A DNA stretch of 64,000 bases from Panulirus ornatus (GCF_036320965.1 NC_092235.1:27675976-27739975), one strand, 5' to 3'. Positions 1-12,893 are shown, counted from the stretch's first letter. Notes: generated by a model not told the origin, from the letters alone. Numbers and translations are program-made.

Positions 1-239
1 GATGGAATTTCATGAAGATAGATTTGAGAAAATAAGTTGTGGAATGAGTAAGAACACTGCAGTTGCACCATATGAAGGCCCAACATAGAAAATTATGAGA
101 AATTTGACATGTGAAATATTTAAGTGTCACCATAAATGAAAAACTAGAATTCGGAGAACAATGAGAAGATAGCATTTTTTATCCAAGAAAATGAGTGCAA
201 TGATTTTGAAAACTTCCACTGCAAGAGAGTAAACTGTTG

Positions 240-920
240 ATGAAAATGTTTAATGTATACATGAAAAGCAAGATTGATTGCTGCTGTGTTGTATGGTCAC
301 AAACAAAACAAAGAGAAATAAATGGAATTAAGAATTGAAAGGATAGAAGCTATGAACTAAGATGAAAGGCTGAAAGAATGGAACAGTTTAGCTTAGAGAA
401 GAAGAGAAAGATGTGGTAATCTATGCCTAACAACAAAGGCGTAAAGGAAATTGTATTGAACATGAAAGCTCTTAAGAAGGAAGATTCAAGGTTATTAGAT
501 TCACTAGAATGCCATGAACATACTGAAAATGAATAGACAAGAAAAAAAATTAAAGCCCAGTAAGTAAGTTGGAATGACTTTTCAGTACACTACCAGGAGA
601 AATAGGGTTGCAGGGAATTGATAATAAACTTGTGTGGAATGACTGCAGAAACATTTAAAAGAAAACTTGATATCTGGTTGAAATCACTCCCAGATGAATC
701 TGGATGTTGGTGGCAGCAAGATGGAACAGTATTATTCTTCAAGCAGGATGTTTGGTGAGCATTACATAGTAGGGAATGACTACAGAAACATTTAAAAGAA
801 AACTTGATATCTGGTTGAAATCACTCCCAGATGAACCTGGATGTAGGTGGCAGCAAGATGGAACAATATTGTTCATCAAGCAAGATGTTTGGTGAGTGTT
901 ACATACAATCCCTGCTACCA
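240..920 (+). mobile_element. LINE-B (CR1/Jockey-like) C-terminal remnant
   Basis: Broken plus-strand frames show the typical end of a non-LTR polyprotein: a KSKIDCCCVVWSQ block, then an ERMEQFSLE/RRRER region, then TFKRKLDIWLKSLPDE. Stops and frameshifts are frequent, so it is dead. The last ~137 bp are present twice in tandem (636-772 and 773-909). Family placement comes from motif memory, not from a search. Confidence 0.6.
636..909 (+). repeat. Tandem duplication, two ~137 bp units
   Basis: Both units begin GGAATGACT(A/G)CAGAAAC and run in parallel through the LKSLPDE region to TTTGGTGAG, with only a few differences. The duplication lies in the 3' end of the LINE-B remnant. Confidence 0.85.
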
Positions 921-1483
921 TAGCAAAATCTCAGGAACCTTCTGTCTCTCTATCTCTCTCACGTGTGCACGCTCGCTAAGAAAAAGGCTTATTCATTCAG
1001 CAAGACTTATGGTGAGCACTTTGCACCAGTCTTACCATCATGTCAAAATTTTTGGTCATAGGCACTAGTAGGTAGATAGGTCATTTTTTTTCTTTATTTT
1101 TCTTTTTTTTTTTTTTATAAATGATGATATTATAATTTCTCTGAATATCTAGGATTTTGTAATAATGTCCACACACTTTTTTGGGGGGCATTGTGTTGAA
1201 TCAGTTTTTGCCAATTTGTTTTCTGAGACATACATCATTGTCATTAGGCATCAGATATTAGTTTAATCACTGCTGTTTCACTTTGTTACATTAGAAATAT
1301 ATTTGCATGTTATGCATGTCCGATATGTGTACATGTTCAGTGTTAAGCATAGCTGTATCTATCAAGCTGAGGTATATTGTAAACAGGAAGTATATGTGTC
1401 CGTTTAAGATATTCGAATTATAACTTTAGCATGGATATATCATTGGGAGAGGGCGTAACTAAGGGTGGCGTGTCTTGTTCTAG
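920..1483. other. Intron before E1
   Basis: AT-rich sequence with a T-rich run near 1,082-1,118. No gene, RNA or clear repeat is recognised up to the E1 acceptor. Confidence 0.6.
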
Positions 1484-1693
1484 GCACGGTGGCTACGTCG
1501 GGAGCTGGTGTGTGGGCTGTGTGGACGCATCTTCCGCTCATCAATGGACCTGACACGTCACATCCGAACGCATACAGGGGAAAGACCCTTCCAGTGTCCA
1601 CATTGCCCATACCGTGCTGCACACAAAAGTAATGTGCATCGACATGTCCGCACAAGACATGTCCAAAACTTTGTTCCGTTCCTCAGTCCTTGA
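1484..1693 (+). CDS. Alternative 3'-terminal exon E1, two C2H2 zinc fingers
   Basis: Seen: a pyrimidine-rich acceptor ending in AG at 1482-1483 is followed by an open frame of 69 codons ending in TGA at 1691-1693. No ATG is needed because the frame is entered by splicing in phase 0. Finger 1 has C10, C13, H26, H30 and finger 2 has C38, C41, H54, H59, joined by the linker HTGERPF. Finger 2 has four residues between its histidines, as in every sister exon. The spacer before the fingers is only nine residues, the shortest of the set, and the tail ends ten residues after the last histidine. Family knowledge: paired terminal C2H2 fingers attached by splicing to a BTB domain occur in arthropod lola, broad and tramtrack genes, which are nuclear transcription regulators. 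Inferred: this is one mutually exclusive last exon. The BTB part is outside the window, so the exact orthologue is not claimed. Confidence 0.85.
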   Translation, partial: ARWLRRELVCGLCGRIFRSSMDLTRHIRTHTGERPFQCPHCPYRAAHKSNVHRHVRTRHVQNFVPFLSP

Positions 1694-1967
1694 ACCGTCA
1701 TACTGTGAAAGAAAAAGAATTGCGGAAAAAAGATGTATGAATGGCTTTATTGGGTAATTATGTGTTAATAGAAAATTTTTATGGAAATATTGTTAAGGTT
1801 ATAGAATCCTTATTTAGAAGAAAAGACAAGCCCAAAAAAAGTAAACGGATTTTAGGAAAAAGCACTTTTGATAATTTGTTAAATTTATGGCGTGGGTGAT
1901 GGTGGAGGTGAGGATGATCTGCGTGCTGGTGTGAGGCATTGGTTGACAGGCGGGTTGTCTGTTGCAG

Positions 1968-2654
1968 TGCGGGCCAGGGACGTTGACGGCGACTGGAGCG
2001 GAGACGACCCGATTGATGAGTTGCCCCCCACCTATCTGGTCGTCTAGGGAAGTGGTTGCTGGCTCCTCTACAGGTTGGACCATGGGCCAGGGCCGTACTG
2101 CTAGCTCCATTGTTGCAGAGCGACATTACCCGTGTCTCTACTGCCACTACAGTTCCCGATCACGTGTTGACCTGAACAAGCACATTAGGACACATACTGG
2201 CGAGAAGCCTTACAAGTGTCCATTCTGTGTCTACATGTCTGGTGACAAGAGTAACTTTCGTAGACATCTGTTAGGTGTCCACAAGATTAAATACACTGAG
2301 CTTCAGCCCAGGTCATCACAAAGCTCTGGTCTGTCCCCACAGTCTCCATCACAAACTCCTAAATTGGCCCCACAGCCATTGCCAACACAGCATCCCAAAC
2401 CTTCCTCTCTTTCTTTACCAACACAACTTTCTAAGCTACCCTCTCAGTCTGTATCATCCCAAATACCCAAGCAGTCCCCTGTACCCTCATCACAACTCAC
2501 TAGTCCCTCTCCACTCCCCTTATTACCACAGACCTCAAATACTTCTTCACAGCTCACTCCCTCCCAGTCACAACCAGCTGTGGCTTCCCACCCGCCTCAG
2601 CTTCTTGATTCACCTTTACTGTCCTACAGTGACTCCTCCTCTCACACATCTTAG
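1968..2654 (+). CDS. Alternative 3'-terminal exon E2, two C2H2 zinc fingers plus long Ser/Pro/Gln tail
   Basis: Seen: the acceptor ends in AG at 1966-1967 after a TTGTCTGTTGC tract, and the frame opens in phase 0 and runs 228 codons to TAG at 2652-2654. About 53 residues of spacer precede finger 1 (C56, C59) and finger 2, which are joined by HTGEKPY. Finger 2 is unusual in the set: it reads CVYMSGDKSNF where most sisters have CPYRA. About 120 residues rich in Ser, Pro, Gln and Leu follow, which look disordered and could be a regulatory tail. The exon starts only 274 bp after the E1 stop. Inferred: one terminal exon of a BTB-zinc-finger gene, giving a longer isoform with a different DNA preference. 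The frame is clean and codon use is ordinary, so it is probably functional. Confidence 0.87.
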   Translation, partial: CGPGTLTATGAETTRLMSCPPPIWSSREVVAGSSTGWTMGQGRTASSIVAERHYPCLYCHYSSRSRVDLNKHIRTHTGEKPYKCPFCVYMSGDKSNFRRHLLGVHKIKYTELQPRSSQSSGLSPQSPSQTPKLAPQPLPTQHPKPSSLSLPTQLSKLPSQSVSSQIPKQSPVPSSQLTSPSPLPLLPQTSNTSSQLTPSQSQPAVASHPPQLLDSPLLSYSDSSSHTS

Positions 2655-2899
2655 ATAGATTTATCTTGGTACACCCTCTTGATGATCTTTCCTTACCAAC
2701 TTTACCTTCAAGGAACATCATACTGAAAGGCACATGTGCTTCCTAATATTCCGCCAGGAAATGAGATCACTGCCACTCCATTCTACATCAGAAAGGATTC
2801 CACAAAGAGAAAGTAAACGTGGAAATGTGTGTGATCCATGAGTATTCGTGGGCAGTTTGCTTGACGGATTGCAGTGCTGATGTGGTGGTTTCCTTGCAG

Positions 2900-3277
2900 C
2901 CGCGTGGTGGCCTGGTGGCAGTGATGGCAGCTGTACGACGGGGCGGTACACTCCAAGCAGGCTCTCTGGGGCTGGCCGATCACCAAGCCTCCTGTATGGG
3001 CCGAATAAGTGATGTTGATGCGGGCACAAGCAGACCAGTAGAGAGTGAAATAAAGCCTTTTGTATGTGGCTGGTGTCCCTATCGGGCTCTACGCCGTGGC
3101 GATATGAAGAAACATCTGCGTACTCATACTGGAGAGAAGCCATATTTATGCCCCACCTGCACCTTCCGCTCAGCAGACTCAAGTGCGCTACATCGACACA
3201 TTCGTGCAAGGCATCCACAGCATCAGGTTCAGCACCAGCAGCCACAGCAGTATGAAGGTCCAGCACCACTATTATAA
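2900..3277 (+). CDS. Alternative 3'-terminal exon E3, two C2H2 zinc fingers
   Basis: Seen: the acceptor TTTCCTTGCAG ends at 2899. The phase-0 frame of 125 codons ends in TAA at 3277. A 55-residue spacer precedes finger 1 (C56, C59, H72, H76) and finger 2 (C84, C87, H100, H105), with linker HTGEKPY. The tail is short and rich in Gln and His (HQVQHQQPQQY). An upstream ATG at 2819 is in frame, but it lies in the intron before a strong acceptor, so a splice entry is preferred. The first AATAAA downstream is at about 4,319; a 3' UTR reaching it would include two (TA)n tracts and a dispersed repeat. Inferred: terminal exon of the same BTB-zinc-finger gene as E1 and E2, which lie within 1.4 kb upstream. 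Confidence 0.87.
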   Translation, partial: PRGGLVAVMAAVRRGGTLQAGSLGLADHQASCMGRISDVDAGTSRPVESEIKPFVCGWCPYRALRRGDMKKHLRTHTGEKPYLCPTCTFRSADSSALHRHIRARHPQHQVQHQQPQQYEGPAPLL

Positions 3278-3411
3278 TCTTCATTCTAGACATGACTGCC
3301 ATCACTATGATAACACCAGTAATGTTTGAACGGTATACAGCATGTACACAAGCTCCCTCAATATTTGAGAAATGATCAGTGCATAAATTTAAGATATAGT
3401 TTGCAAAGTCC

Positions 3412-3415
<4 letters not shown>

Positions 3416-3482
<67 letters not shown>

Positions 3483-3496
3483 GTGTGTGTGTGTGT
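3416..3496. repeat. (TA)n then (TG)n microsatellite
   Basis: About 65 nt of TA followed by a short TG run, directly before dispersed repeat R. Confidence 0.95.
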
Positions 3497-3504
3497 ATGG
3501 ATGT

Positions 3505-3690
3505 ATTTAGGTGTTACTGGACTTCACCTGCTTGCAGTTACATCTCTGGTGACAAGTCACTTTTGGTAAGGGCGTGTCATTGGGAGTAGAGTCACATCAA
3601 AGAACTTCTTACTCCAGAGGAGTCCATCATTTTCATCATACTGGAAGAAGTTCACCCTTACACCTGTATGAGCTCTTGGAAAGAGTTCCT

Positions 3691-3693
<3 letters not shown>
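3505..3693 (+). repeat. Dispersed repeat R, copy 1
   Basis: It shares order and wording with 23,256-23,490: GTTAC(T/C)(G/A)GACT(T/C)CAC near the start, a central block on opening by GAGGAG, and an end reading AAAGAGTTCCTGGG or GGGGTCCTGGGG. It is non-coding and ends at a (TA)n tract. Confidence 0.55.
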
Positions 3694-3764
<71 letters not shown>

Positions 3765-3821
3765 CATACATACATACATACATACATACAACATACAACA
3801 CACACACACACACACACACAC
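3694..3821. repeat. (TA)n, (CATA)n and (CA)n compound microsatellite
   Basis: TA to about 3,760, then CATA units, then CA to 3,821. Confidence 0.95.
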
Positions 3822-4929
3822 GTTCATAAAGTTAAGAAAAAAATACAGGAATTAGTCTGTTGGATATGGAAGTTATAGCAGTCAATGTGATCTCATAATT
3901 CTAATTTGTTTGATGTGTAAGTTGATGGGATTTACTTTATGAAGATAATGATATTGTAGTTGTTTTACCTGTTATATTGCTAAAGTTCTTGTATTTTTTT
4001 TTTTTTTTAGCTTATTATGATTTATACTTTGTAATCCTTGTGCATTATAAAATAGTAGCTTTATCATTTTTTTTATACTTAGTTGAACCAAAGATAAGAA
4101 GTTATGAGATACTGTCATTTTCTTTTTATGTGGTTTGTAAAGGGTTTTTATTTCTCAATTACACATTAAGAAATAATCCCTAACTTTTGACTGAGGTCAG
4201 AGAATATAAGGTTGCCTTATAGAGATATTACAGTCTGTAAACACCTTCAGAGAATGGTTAAATATGTATTCACATTATACTGTATACTATTTTAATGGTA
4301 CATAATAGACTTATTGCTAATAAAACTTCATATGATATCTGTTATTTCTGTTTTTGAGAACCTTCTTTTCAAAATAACTGTTCTGGTAGGAAAATGGATG
4401 ATTTCATTCTTCAGTTAAAGATTTTCATTGATAACGTAGATATCTTTAGAATATTACCAAGCCTTTATTGGTGTTTTAAGAGAGTATCTTTGACTATCAT
4501 TTTCAACAACTCATTAATCCCATTTTAATGTAGGTTAAGCTCTTATGTGTCGGAAAAAGATTTTTTTGTTTGGCAAACATAATTTTGAGGATCACAAAGG
4601 TACTAGTCTGATGTTTTTTATCTAGATGATGCATCAGTTTTTGTGAATTTTTAATGCTTGTTTGTTGGACTTTCAGGTTAACTGGGTTTACCATGATATG
4701 TTCAGGTAAAAGGAGTTTACCATGATAGGTATAAGTGTAACCAGACTGCTTTTAGCATTTATATGTCTGCAATTAACATGCATTTATTGTAAAAAGTTAT
4801 GTTCATTTTACAAGATCTTACTTTATTTCATACTCATCTTTTTGGCCTCATATCTCTTGACCTGGAATATGCAAGTAGATACAATTTTAGTTGATTGTGA
4901 TAGCAGGCAAGATGTAGAGTCTTGGGCCC
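3822..4929. other. Intron, nothing recognised
   Basis: AT-rich, no long frame, no repeat recognised. It may include the end of the E3 3' UTR. Confidence 0.5.
4319..4324 (+). terminator. Candidate poly(A) signal for E3
   Basis: First AATAAA found downstream of the E3 stop, about 1 kb away, past two (TA)n tracts. Weak support. Confidence 0.25.
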
Positions 4930-5690
4930 CAGATGTTTAAGGTCTTCTCTTATTTTGTGTGTATCACACCTTAGGATTTCAGAGGTGCTATTTAAGTCTT
5001 TCATGCCTGTTATGTTAGTAGGATGTTATTTCTGAAGGATTTTCAGGAATGGATGATGATATACCTCTGCCATATCCATTTTTAGGTGTATAGGATAAGA
5101 GACTGGAGCTATTCCCCTGTAATTTGATTTCTTCAACTCATTGATAATGATATGGGCTTTAAAAGATCTCTGAACACTTTCTAATTCTGCAGTTTCAAAT
5201 GCTGTGGAAGGTGATGTTAGAACACAACAATATTCAGTTTGTGAAAGAATTAGTGCTTTGAATGATCTCATCGTTAGCTTTTTCCCTTGTGATAAAGGTC
5301 TACAGGATCCAGCTTACCATCCTTCTGCAGAAGACACTCTTTGTTTTGTTAAGTTCTCAGAACACTAGGTCATTAGATATCATTACTCTGAGGTCTTTCA
5401 CATTATTCACTTGGTTTATAATAGCATCTTTATCTCTCCTGTATTGTTTTATTTTTTATTTCATTTCCCCTTCCTGGTAGACTTGAAACTTATCTCCTTT
5501 GAAAAGCATGTTGCTCTCAGTTGCCTAGGTCAAGACTTCAGTTATGTTTCTTAGTAGCATTTCTGCATCGTCTTTTGATGAGATTTCCATACTTATCCAT
5601 GTATCATCTGCAAGATATGATATGAAGCTGGCTCTTGTTTATGCGAATAACAGATATGGAAATGAGGAAGAGGAGGGGTGCATATACAGG
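4930..5690 (-). mobile_element. LINE-B remnant: RT YADDT-like block and C-terminus
   Basis: On the minus strand, reading down from 5,690, one sees APLLFLIS, then LADDTWISMEISS (the catalytic YADDT block of a non-LTR reverse transcriptase), then LILSQTEYCCVLTSP and ELESVQRSFKAHI. These are the normal order for the second half of a CR1/Jockey-like RT. Frameshifts and stops are present. The missing earlier half may be the fragment at 10,090-10,560. Confidence 0.6.
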
Positions 5691-5699
5691 TCTTTGTGG

Positions 5700-5845
5700 A
5701 ACTAAGTTTTTTACCGTGGAGGCTCTTTTTTTTCCCCTCCAAAAAGAAACAGAGAAGTGGGCCAAGTGAGGATATTCCCTTTTAAGGCTCAGTCCTCAGT
5801 TCTTAGTGCTACCTCACTGACGCGAGAAATGGTGAATATTTATGA
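5700..5845 (-). mobile_element. Element S, copy S1 (partial)
   Basis: The AAACAGAGAAGTGGGCCAAG to ACCTCACTGACGCGAGAAATGG stretch matches the inner half of the ~230 bp repeat best seen at 36,790-37,025, in reverse orientation. Non-coding. Confidence 0.65.
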
Positions 5846-5849
5846 ATAA

Positions 5850-7047
5850 TAGATATATACTTGACATTATACTTGTTCACTGTCTCCCGTGTCAGCAAGG
5901 TAGTGCCAAGAAACAGATGAATAATGGCCCTCCACTCACACACACACACACAAGGTTTACCCCAGACGTTTCACATGCCCTGGTTCAGTCCATCGACAGC
6001 ATGTTGACCCCGATACACCAAACTGTTTTAGTTCACCATTGTATGCATGCATCTCACCCTCCTGCATGTTTAATCCCCAATTGCTCAAAATCTTTTTCAC
6101 TCCATCCTCGCACCTCCAATTTGGTCTCCCGCTTTCCCTTGTTCTCTCCACCTCTGACACATATCCTCTTTGGTAACCTTTCCTCATTCATTCATTCTAT
6201 ATGTCCAAACCATTTCAACACACCATTTTCTGATCTCTGAACCACTCTATTTATTACCATACCTTTCTCTTACCCTTACATTCTTTACTTGATCAAATCT
6301 CCTCTCAACACTTCTTGTCCTCAAACATTTCATTTCCTGCGCATCCACCATCCTCCTCACAACCATAGCCCATGCCTCAACCATATGATATTGTTGGAAC
6401 TACTATTCCTTCAAACATATCCATTTTTGCTATGAGATAACACTCTCTTCTTCCACACATTCTTCATTACTCCCGGAATCTTTGCTCCCTCCCCCACCCT
6501 ATGACTCTCTTCTATGATTCCATTCACTGCCATGTCCACTCCCATATAGCTAAAACACTTCACTTCTTCCCATTTTTCTCCATTCAAACTTACATCCCAG
6601 CTAACTTGTCCCTCAACCCTACTGAACCTCATAACCTTGCTTTAATTCACATTTACTCTCAACTTTCTCCTTTTACACACTATTCCAAACTCAGTCACCA
6701 ACTCCTGCAGTTTCTCATTTGAATAGCTACAGTTTCTCACTTGAATAGCTGCAGTTTCTCACTTGAATAGCCACCAGTGCTGTATCATCAGGGAATGATG
6801 ATTGTCTCTTCCCAGGCCCGCTCATCCCCAATAGACTGCCTCTTTCTCCAAAACTTCTGCATTTACCTCCCTGACCACCCCAGCCATGAATTGATTCAAC
6901 AACAATGGGGACATCACACACCTGCCATAGACCGACCTTCACTGGGAACCAATAGCTTTCTTTTCTTCCTACTTCTATACATGCCTTACACCCTTGATAA
7001 AAACTTCTCTGCTTCTAGCAGCTTACCTCCCACACCATATATTATCT
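5850..7047 (-). mobile_element. LINE-A copy, old, 5'-truncated
   Basis: The minus strand carries the LINE-A tail, then decayed RT C-terminal coding (RFSRVEGQVSWDVSLNGEKWEEVKCFSYMGVD in pieces), ending at the block before motif A. There are many stops; it is more diverged than neighbouring copies. It abuts element S2. Confidence 0.75.
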
Positions 7048-7270
7048 CAGGGGATAGGGAAGAAAGAATACTTCCCATGTATTCCCTGCATGTCGTAGAA
7101 GGCAACTAAAAGGGGAGGGAGCAGGGGGGCTGGAAATCCTCCCCTCCAACTTTTAATTTTTCAAAAGAAGGAACAGAGAACTCGGCCAAGCAAGGATATT
7201 CCCTCTAAGGCTCAGTCCTCTGTTCGTAATGCAACCTCACTAATGCGGGAAATGGCGAATCTGTATGAAT
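7048..7270 (-). mobile_element. Element S, copy S2
   Basis: Full-length in reverse orientation, from CAGGGGATAGGG through the AGAAAGAATACTTCCC block to GCGGGAAATGGCGAA. A short (TA)n follows. Confidence 0.75.
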
Positions 7271-7296
7271 ATATATATATATGTATATTTTTTTTT

Positions 7297-9241
<1,945 letters not shown>

Positions 9242-9257
9242 TTTATTTATATTCATT

Positions 9258-10070
9258 ATACTTTGTCGTCTCCCACGTTGCAAGGTAGTGCAAGGAAACA
9301 GACGAAAGAATGGCCCTACCCACCCACATACACATGTATATACATACACGTCCATACACGCACATATGCATACCCATACATTTCAATGTATACATATATA
9401 TACATGCACAGACATATACATACATACGTATGTACATAATTCATACTTGCTGCCTTTATTCATTCCCGTCGCCACCCCACCACACATGAAAAGACGACCC
9501 CCTCCCCCTGCATGCGCGCGAGGTAGCTAGTGCTGGGAAAAGACAACAAAGGCCACATTCATTCACACTCAAGTCTCTAGCTGTCATGTACAATGCACCG
9601 AAACCACAGCTCCCTATCCACGTCCAGGCCCCACAAAACTTTCCATGTTTTACCCTGGTATACCACATCGTTCCAATTCACTTATTCCTTGCACGCCTTT
9701 CACCCTCCTCCATGTTCAGGCCCCGATTGCTCCAAATCATTTTCACTCCACCTTTCCACCTCCAATTTGGTCTCCCACTTCTCGTTCCCTCCAACTCTGA
9801 CATGTATATCCTCTTTGTCAATCTTTCCTCACTCATTCTCTCCATGTGACCAACTCATTTCAGTACACCCTCTTCCGCCCTTTCAACCACACTCTTCCCA
9901 CTGCCACATCCTCTCTCTCACCCTTTCATTAGTTACTCGATCAAACCACCTCACACCACATATTGTCCTCAGACATCTCATTTCCAACACATCCACCCTC
10001 CTCCACACAACCCCATCTATAGCCCATGCCTCACAACCATATAACATTTTTGGAACTACAATTTTCTTGT
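9258..10070 (-). mobile_element. LINE-A 3' fragment with long tail
   Basis: Tail first (AAACAGACGAAAG, then the long-form extra block), followed by minus-strand C-terminal coding to about 10,060. Diverged and broken. Confidence 0.75.
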
Positions 10071-10089
10071 TTCCATCTTTTGCTTTTTA

Positions 10090-10560
10090 TGTGCTGTGAC
10101 ACCATGGTCATTTGCAAATGCTTTTGCAGTTTGTATGAATTATGTGAGCATTTTCTTTGTTTTCTAGATCTTCATTGTTTTCTTGATCTTCAACAACCCT
10201 ATCGTAGTGGTCAAGCAACTTAGGCAAGATCTTGCCACTCTGGAGCCATGTTGTTCTGGATTATGTTTACTGTTTACTTCCATCTATTCATTCTGTTGGT
10301 TTTTAGAACTCATTTGAATTTTTTGATAAGTGTGCAGTGTTAATGCTGTCAGTCGCTAGTTTTTTGGGGTGGCTTCCCACCTTTGTGGAGTGGGGTGATG
10401 TGAGTCAGTTTCAAGCTCTTGGGAATGATGCCAGAATTCAGAATTCAGAGGGTAATTTGTTGTGCTAGATGTGTATTGCTTTTTTATGAAGACAGTTCCT
10501 TGAGTCTGGACCAGGGGCTGAGTGCATTGGCATGTTGCAGTCAAGATTGTTCTTTAGCAT
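10090..10560 (-). mobile_element. LINE-B remnant: early RT blocks
   Basis: The minus strand shows IPKSLKLTHITPLHKGGK and, after a frameshift, EQHGSRVARSCLSC, which match the early RT blocks of CR1/Jockey-like elements (usual wording QHGFR.GRSC). Same strand as 4,930-5,690, possibly the same copy split by later insertions. Confidence 0.55.
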
Positions 10561-10594
10561 GCCAGAATTAGGTTTAGGATATGTGTAAATGATA

Positions 10595-10800
10595 TGCATG
10601 GCGAGGTGGTGACGGGTATGGATGAAGGCAGCAAGTATGAATATGTACATGTGTATATATGTATGTATATGTAGGTATACATTGAAATGTATATGTGCAT
10701 GTATGAGCATTTATGTATATACAAGTGTATGTGGGTTAGTTGTGCCATTCCTCATTTGTTTCCTTGCACTACCTCGCTGATGCAGGAGGTGGCAATTAAG
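10595..10800 (+). mobile_element. LINE-A tail piece
   Basis: GCGAGGTGGTGACGGG through GTATGTATATG runs to TTTCCTTGCACTACCTCGC. This is 3' tail only, no coding. Confidence 0.65.
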
Positions 10801-10829
10801 TGTAATAGATAGAATATATTTATCTATTT

Positions 10830-11125
10830 GTTATACTTGATCGTTATTTCCTGCTTCAGCAAGGTAGCGCCAGGAAGCAGACGAAGAATGGCTCATCAGC
10901 TCCTATGCACATATGTGTACATAAACACCTATACGCACACATATACATTCATATACAATTCAACATATACACATATACCTACACATACTCAGACATACAT
11001 ACATACACATGTGCATATTCACACTTGCTTGCCTTTATCCATTCCTGGTGCTACCTCGCCCTAGAGGAAGCAGCAAGGTAGCACCAGGAAAACAGACAAA
11101 AGGCCATAGTCGTTCGCAATCTCTT
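10830..11125 (-). mobile_element. LINE-A tail piece, reverse
   Basis: AGCAAGGTAGCGCCAGGAAG then the CACATA-rich block and a second core at 11,070. No coding. Confidence 0.65.
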
Positions 11126-11129
11126 GCCG

Positions 11130-11130
<1 letters not shown>

Positions 11131-11198
<68 letters not shown>
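11131..11198. repeat. (CA)n microsatellite
   Basis: About 66 nt of CA abutting the Tigger-like element. Confidence 0.97.
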
Positions 11199-11200
<2 letters not shown>

Positions 11201-11750
11201 TACTCCTCGACTTGCAGTGGGGTTACATTCCAATAAACCCATTGTAAGTTGAAAATATCAAAGTCAAAAATTTGTTTGATACTGTACAGCTAAGCTGTTG
11301 AAAACCATAGTTTAGCCTAGCCTACCGTAGACGTTCTGGGAACACTTACATTAGCCTACAGTTGGAGAAAATCATCTAACACAAAGCCTATTTTATGATA
11401 AAGTATTTCCTTGCCGTTAACAATCTTGATGCTTCAGATGTAACTTCATGCTGGGCAATTATCTTTATTTTCATCCCAAGATTGATTGCCTTCCCCTTCT
11501 TCTCACCAGAGATAGGAGGCACAGATGGGCATTTTGTAAACATGATGGGATGTGAAAACACAAAACAAAAAATCCAAAAAATGCTGGAAGCTGCAGCTCA
11601 CTGCCACTGCGCAGCATCACAGGAGAGTATCATACCACATATTATTAGCCTGGGAAAAGATCAGAATTCAAAATTTGAAGTACGGAGTCTGCTGAATGTG
11701 TATCGCTGCCGCACCATCATAAAGTCGAAACGTAATTTAGGGAGCATCTG
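11197..11750. mobile_element. Tigger-like (pogo/Tc1-mariner superfamily) non-autonomous DNA transposon
   Basis: Seen: the ends are inverted (CAGATACTCC at the left, CAGATGCTCCC read inward from the right), and the right end is followed by TA, the usual target of this superfamily. Inside are TTAGCCTAGCCTACC, ATCATCTAACACAAAGCC and, near the right end, GGGAAAAGATCAGAATTC. From memory these match mammalian Tigger-type elements closely, though no search was possible. There is no usable transposase frame, so it is non-autonomous or dead. The left flank is a (CA)n tract, so the left TA is not visible. Confidence 0.6.
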
Positions 11751-11774
11751 TATATATATTTACGAGTTGCATGA

Positions 11775-12190
11775 GGTCACGGTGGTGCACATGATCTAGT
11801 ATATGCAAAAAAACACAGGAAAATGAATTGCAATAAGTACCTATGTGCACTTTTGTGTAATGATTACATCATCAGAGGAGATACAAAAATGAGATAGAAG
11901 ACATAGAACAGTCAATTGATACACAAGGAAGAGACGCTTAGATGGCATTGGCAAACAAGCATTACTGGATGGTGGTATTCAGGTTGGTGTGTTTGGGTCT
12001 GGCATCAAGCTTGTCATAAAGTTTTAATTTTGTGGACAAGAAAGGGAACTGTATGCAAATTTTGCCTACAACAAAGCTATTCAGTTTTTATAGCCCTTCA
12101 CTAATATCAACGTTACGATTCTTTGTGTATTTGATAATAAAAGATTCAGTGATATTTCTCATGGTAAAGGAGTTACATTTAATCACAGAG
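11775..12190 (-). mobile_element. Penelope-like element piece
   Basis: Shares with 30,275-30,600 and 53,053-53,470 the wording GTGTAATGAT(T/C)ACATCATC, the CAATTGATA...GAAGAGACG region and ATTTGATAATA(A)AAGATTCA. Decayed, no frame. Confidence 0.65.
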
Positions 12191-12893
12191 ATACATGTTT
12201 ATGTCTGTGTATGTTTATGTTATGTATACATTGAAATGTATATGCATGTATATATGCTTGTATGGGCATTTATGTATATACATGTGTATGTGGATGGGTT
12301 GGGCCATTCCTCGTCTGTTTCCTTGCGCTACCTCGCTGATGCAGGAGACGGCGATTAAGTATGAAATGAGATGTTTGAGGACAATGTGTGGTGTGAGGTG
12401 GTTTGATCGAGTGAGTAACGTAAGGGTAAGAGAGATGTGTGAAAATAAAAAGAGCGTGGTTGAGAGAGCAGAAGAGGGTGTTTTGAAGTGGTTTGGGCAC
12501 ATGGAGAGGATGAGTGAGGAAAGATTGACCAAGAGGATATATGTGTCGGAGGTGGAGGGAACAAGGAGAAGAGGGAGACCAAATTGGAGGTGGAAAGATG
12601 GAGTGAAAAAGATTTTGTGTGATCGGGGCCTGAACATGCAGGAGGGTGAAAGGAGGGCAAGGAATAGAGTGAATTGGAGCGATGTGGTATACCGGGGTTG
12701 ACGTGCTGTCAGTGGATTGAAGCAAGGCATGTGAAGCGTCTGGGTAAACCATGGAAAGCTGTGTAGGTATGTATATTTGCGTGTGTGGACGTATGTATAT
12801 ACATGTGTATGGGGGGGGTTGGGCCATTTCTTTCGTCTGTTTCCTTGCGCTACCTCGCAAACGCGGGAGACAGCGACAAAGTATAATAAATAA

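Noticed and set aside
2275..2658. 127-codon frame overlapping E2
   Set aside because: Shadow frame of the Ser/Pro-rich E2 tail, with no acceptor in its phase.
2718..3413. 231-codon minus-strand frame over E3
   Set aside because: Antisense of E3 and its flanks; no domain, and E3 is well supported on the other strand.
3557..3855. Ile-Tyr and Thr-His repeat proteins here and at every microsatellite
   Set aside because: These are frames through (TA)n, (CA)n and (CATA)n with no conserved flanks.
12195..12701. 168-codon frame as a host gene
   Set aside because: It fuses a LINE-A tail with the LINE-A C-terminus by chance and appears nowhere else.
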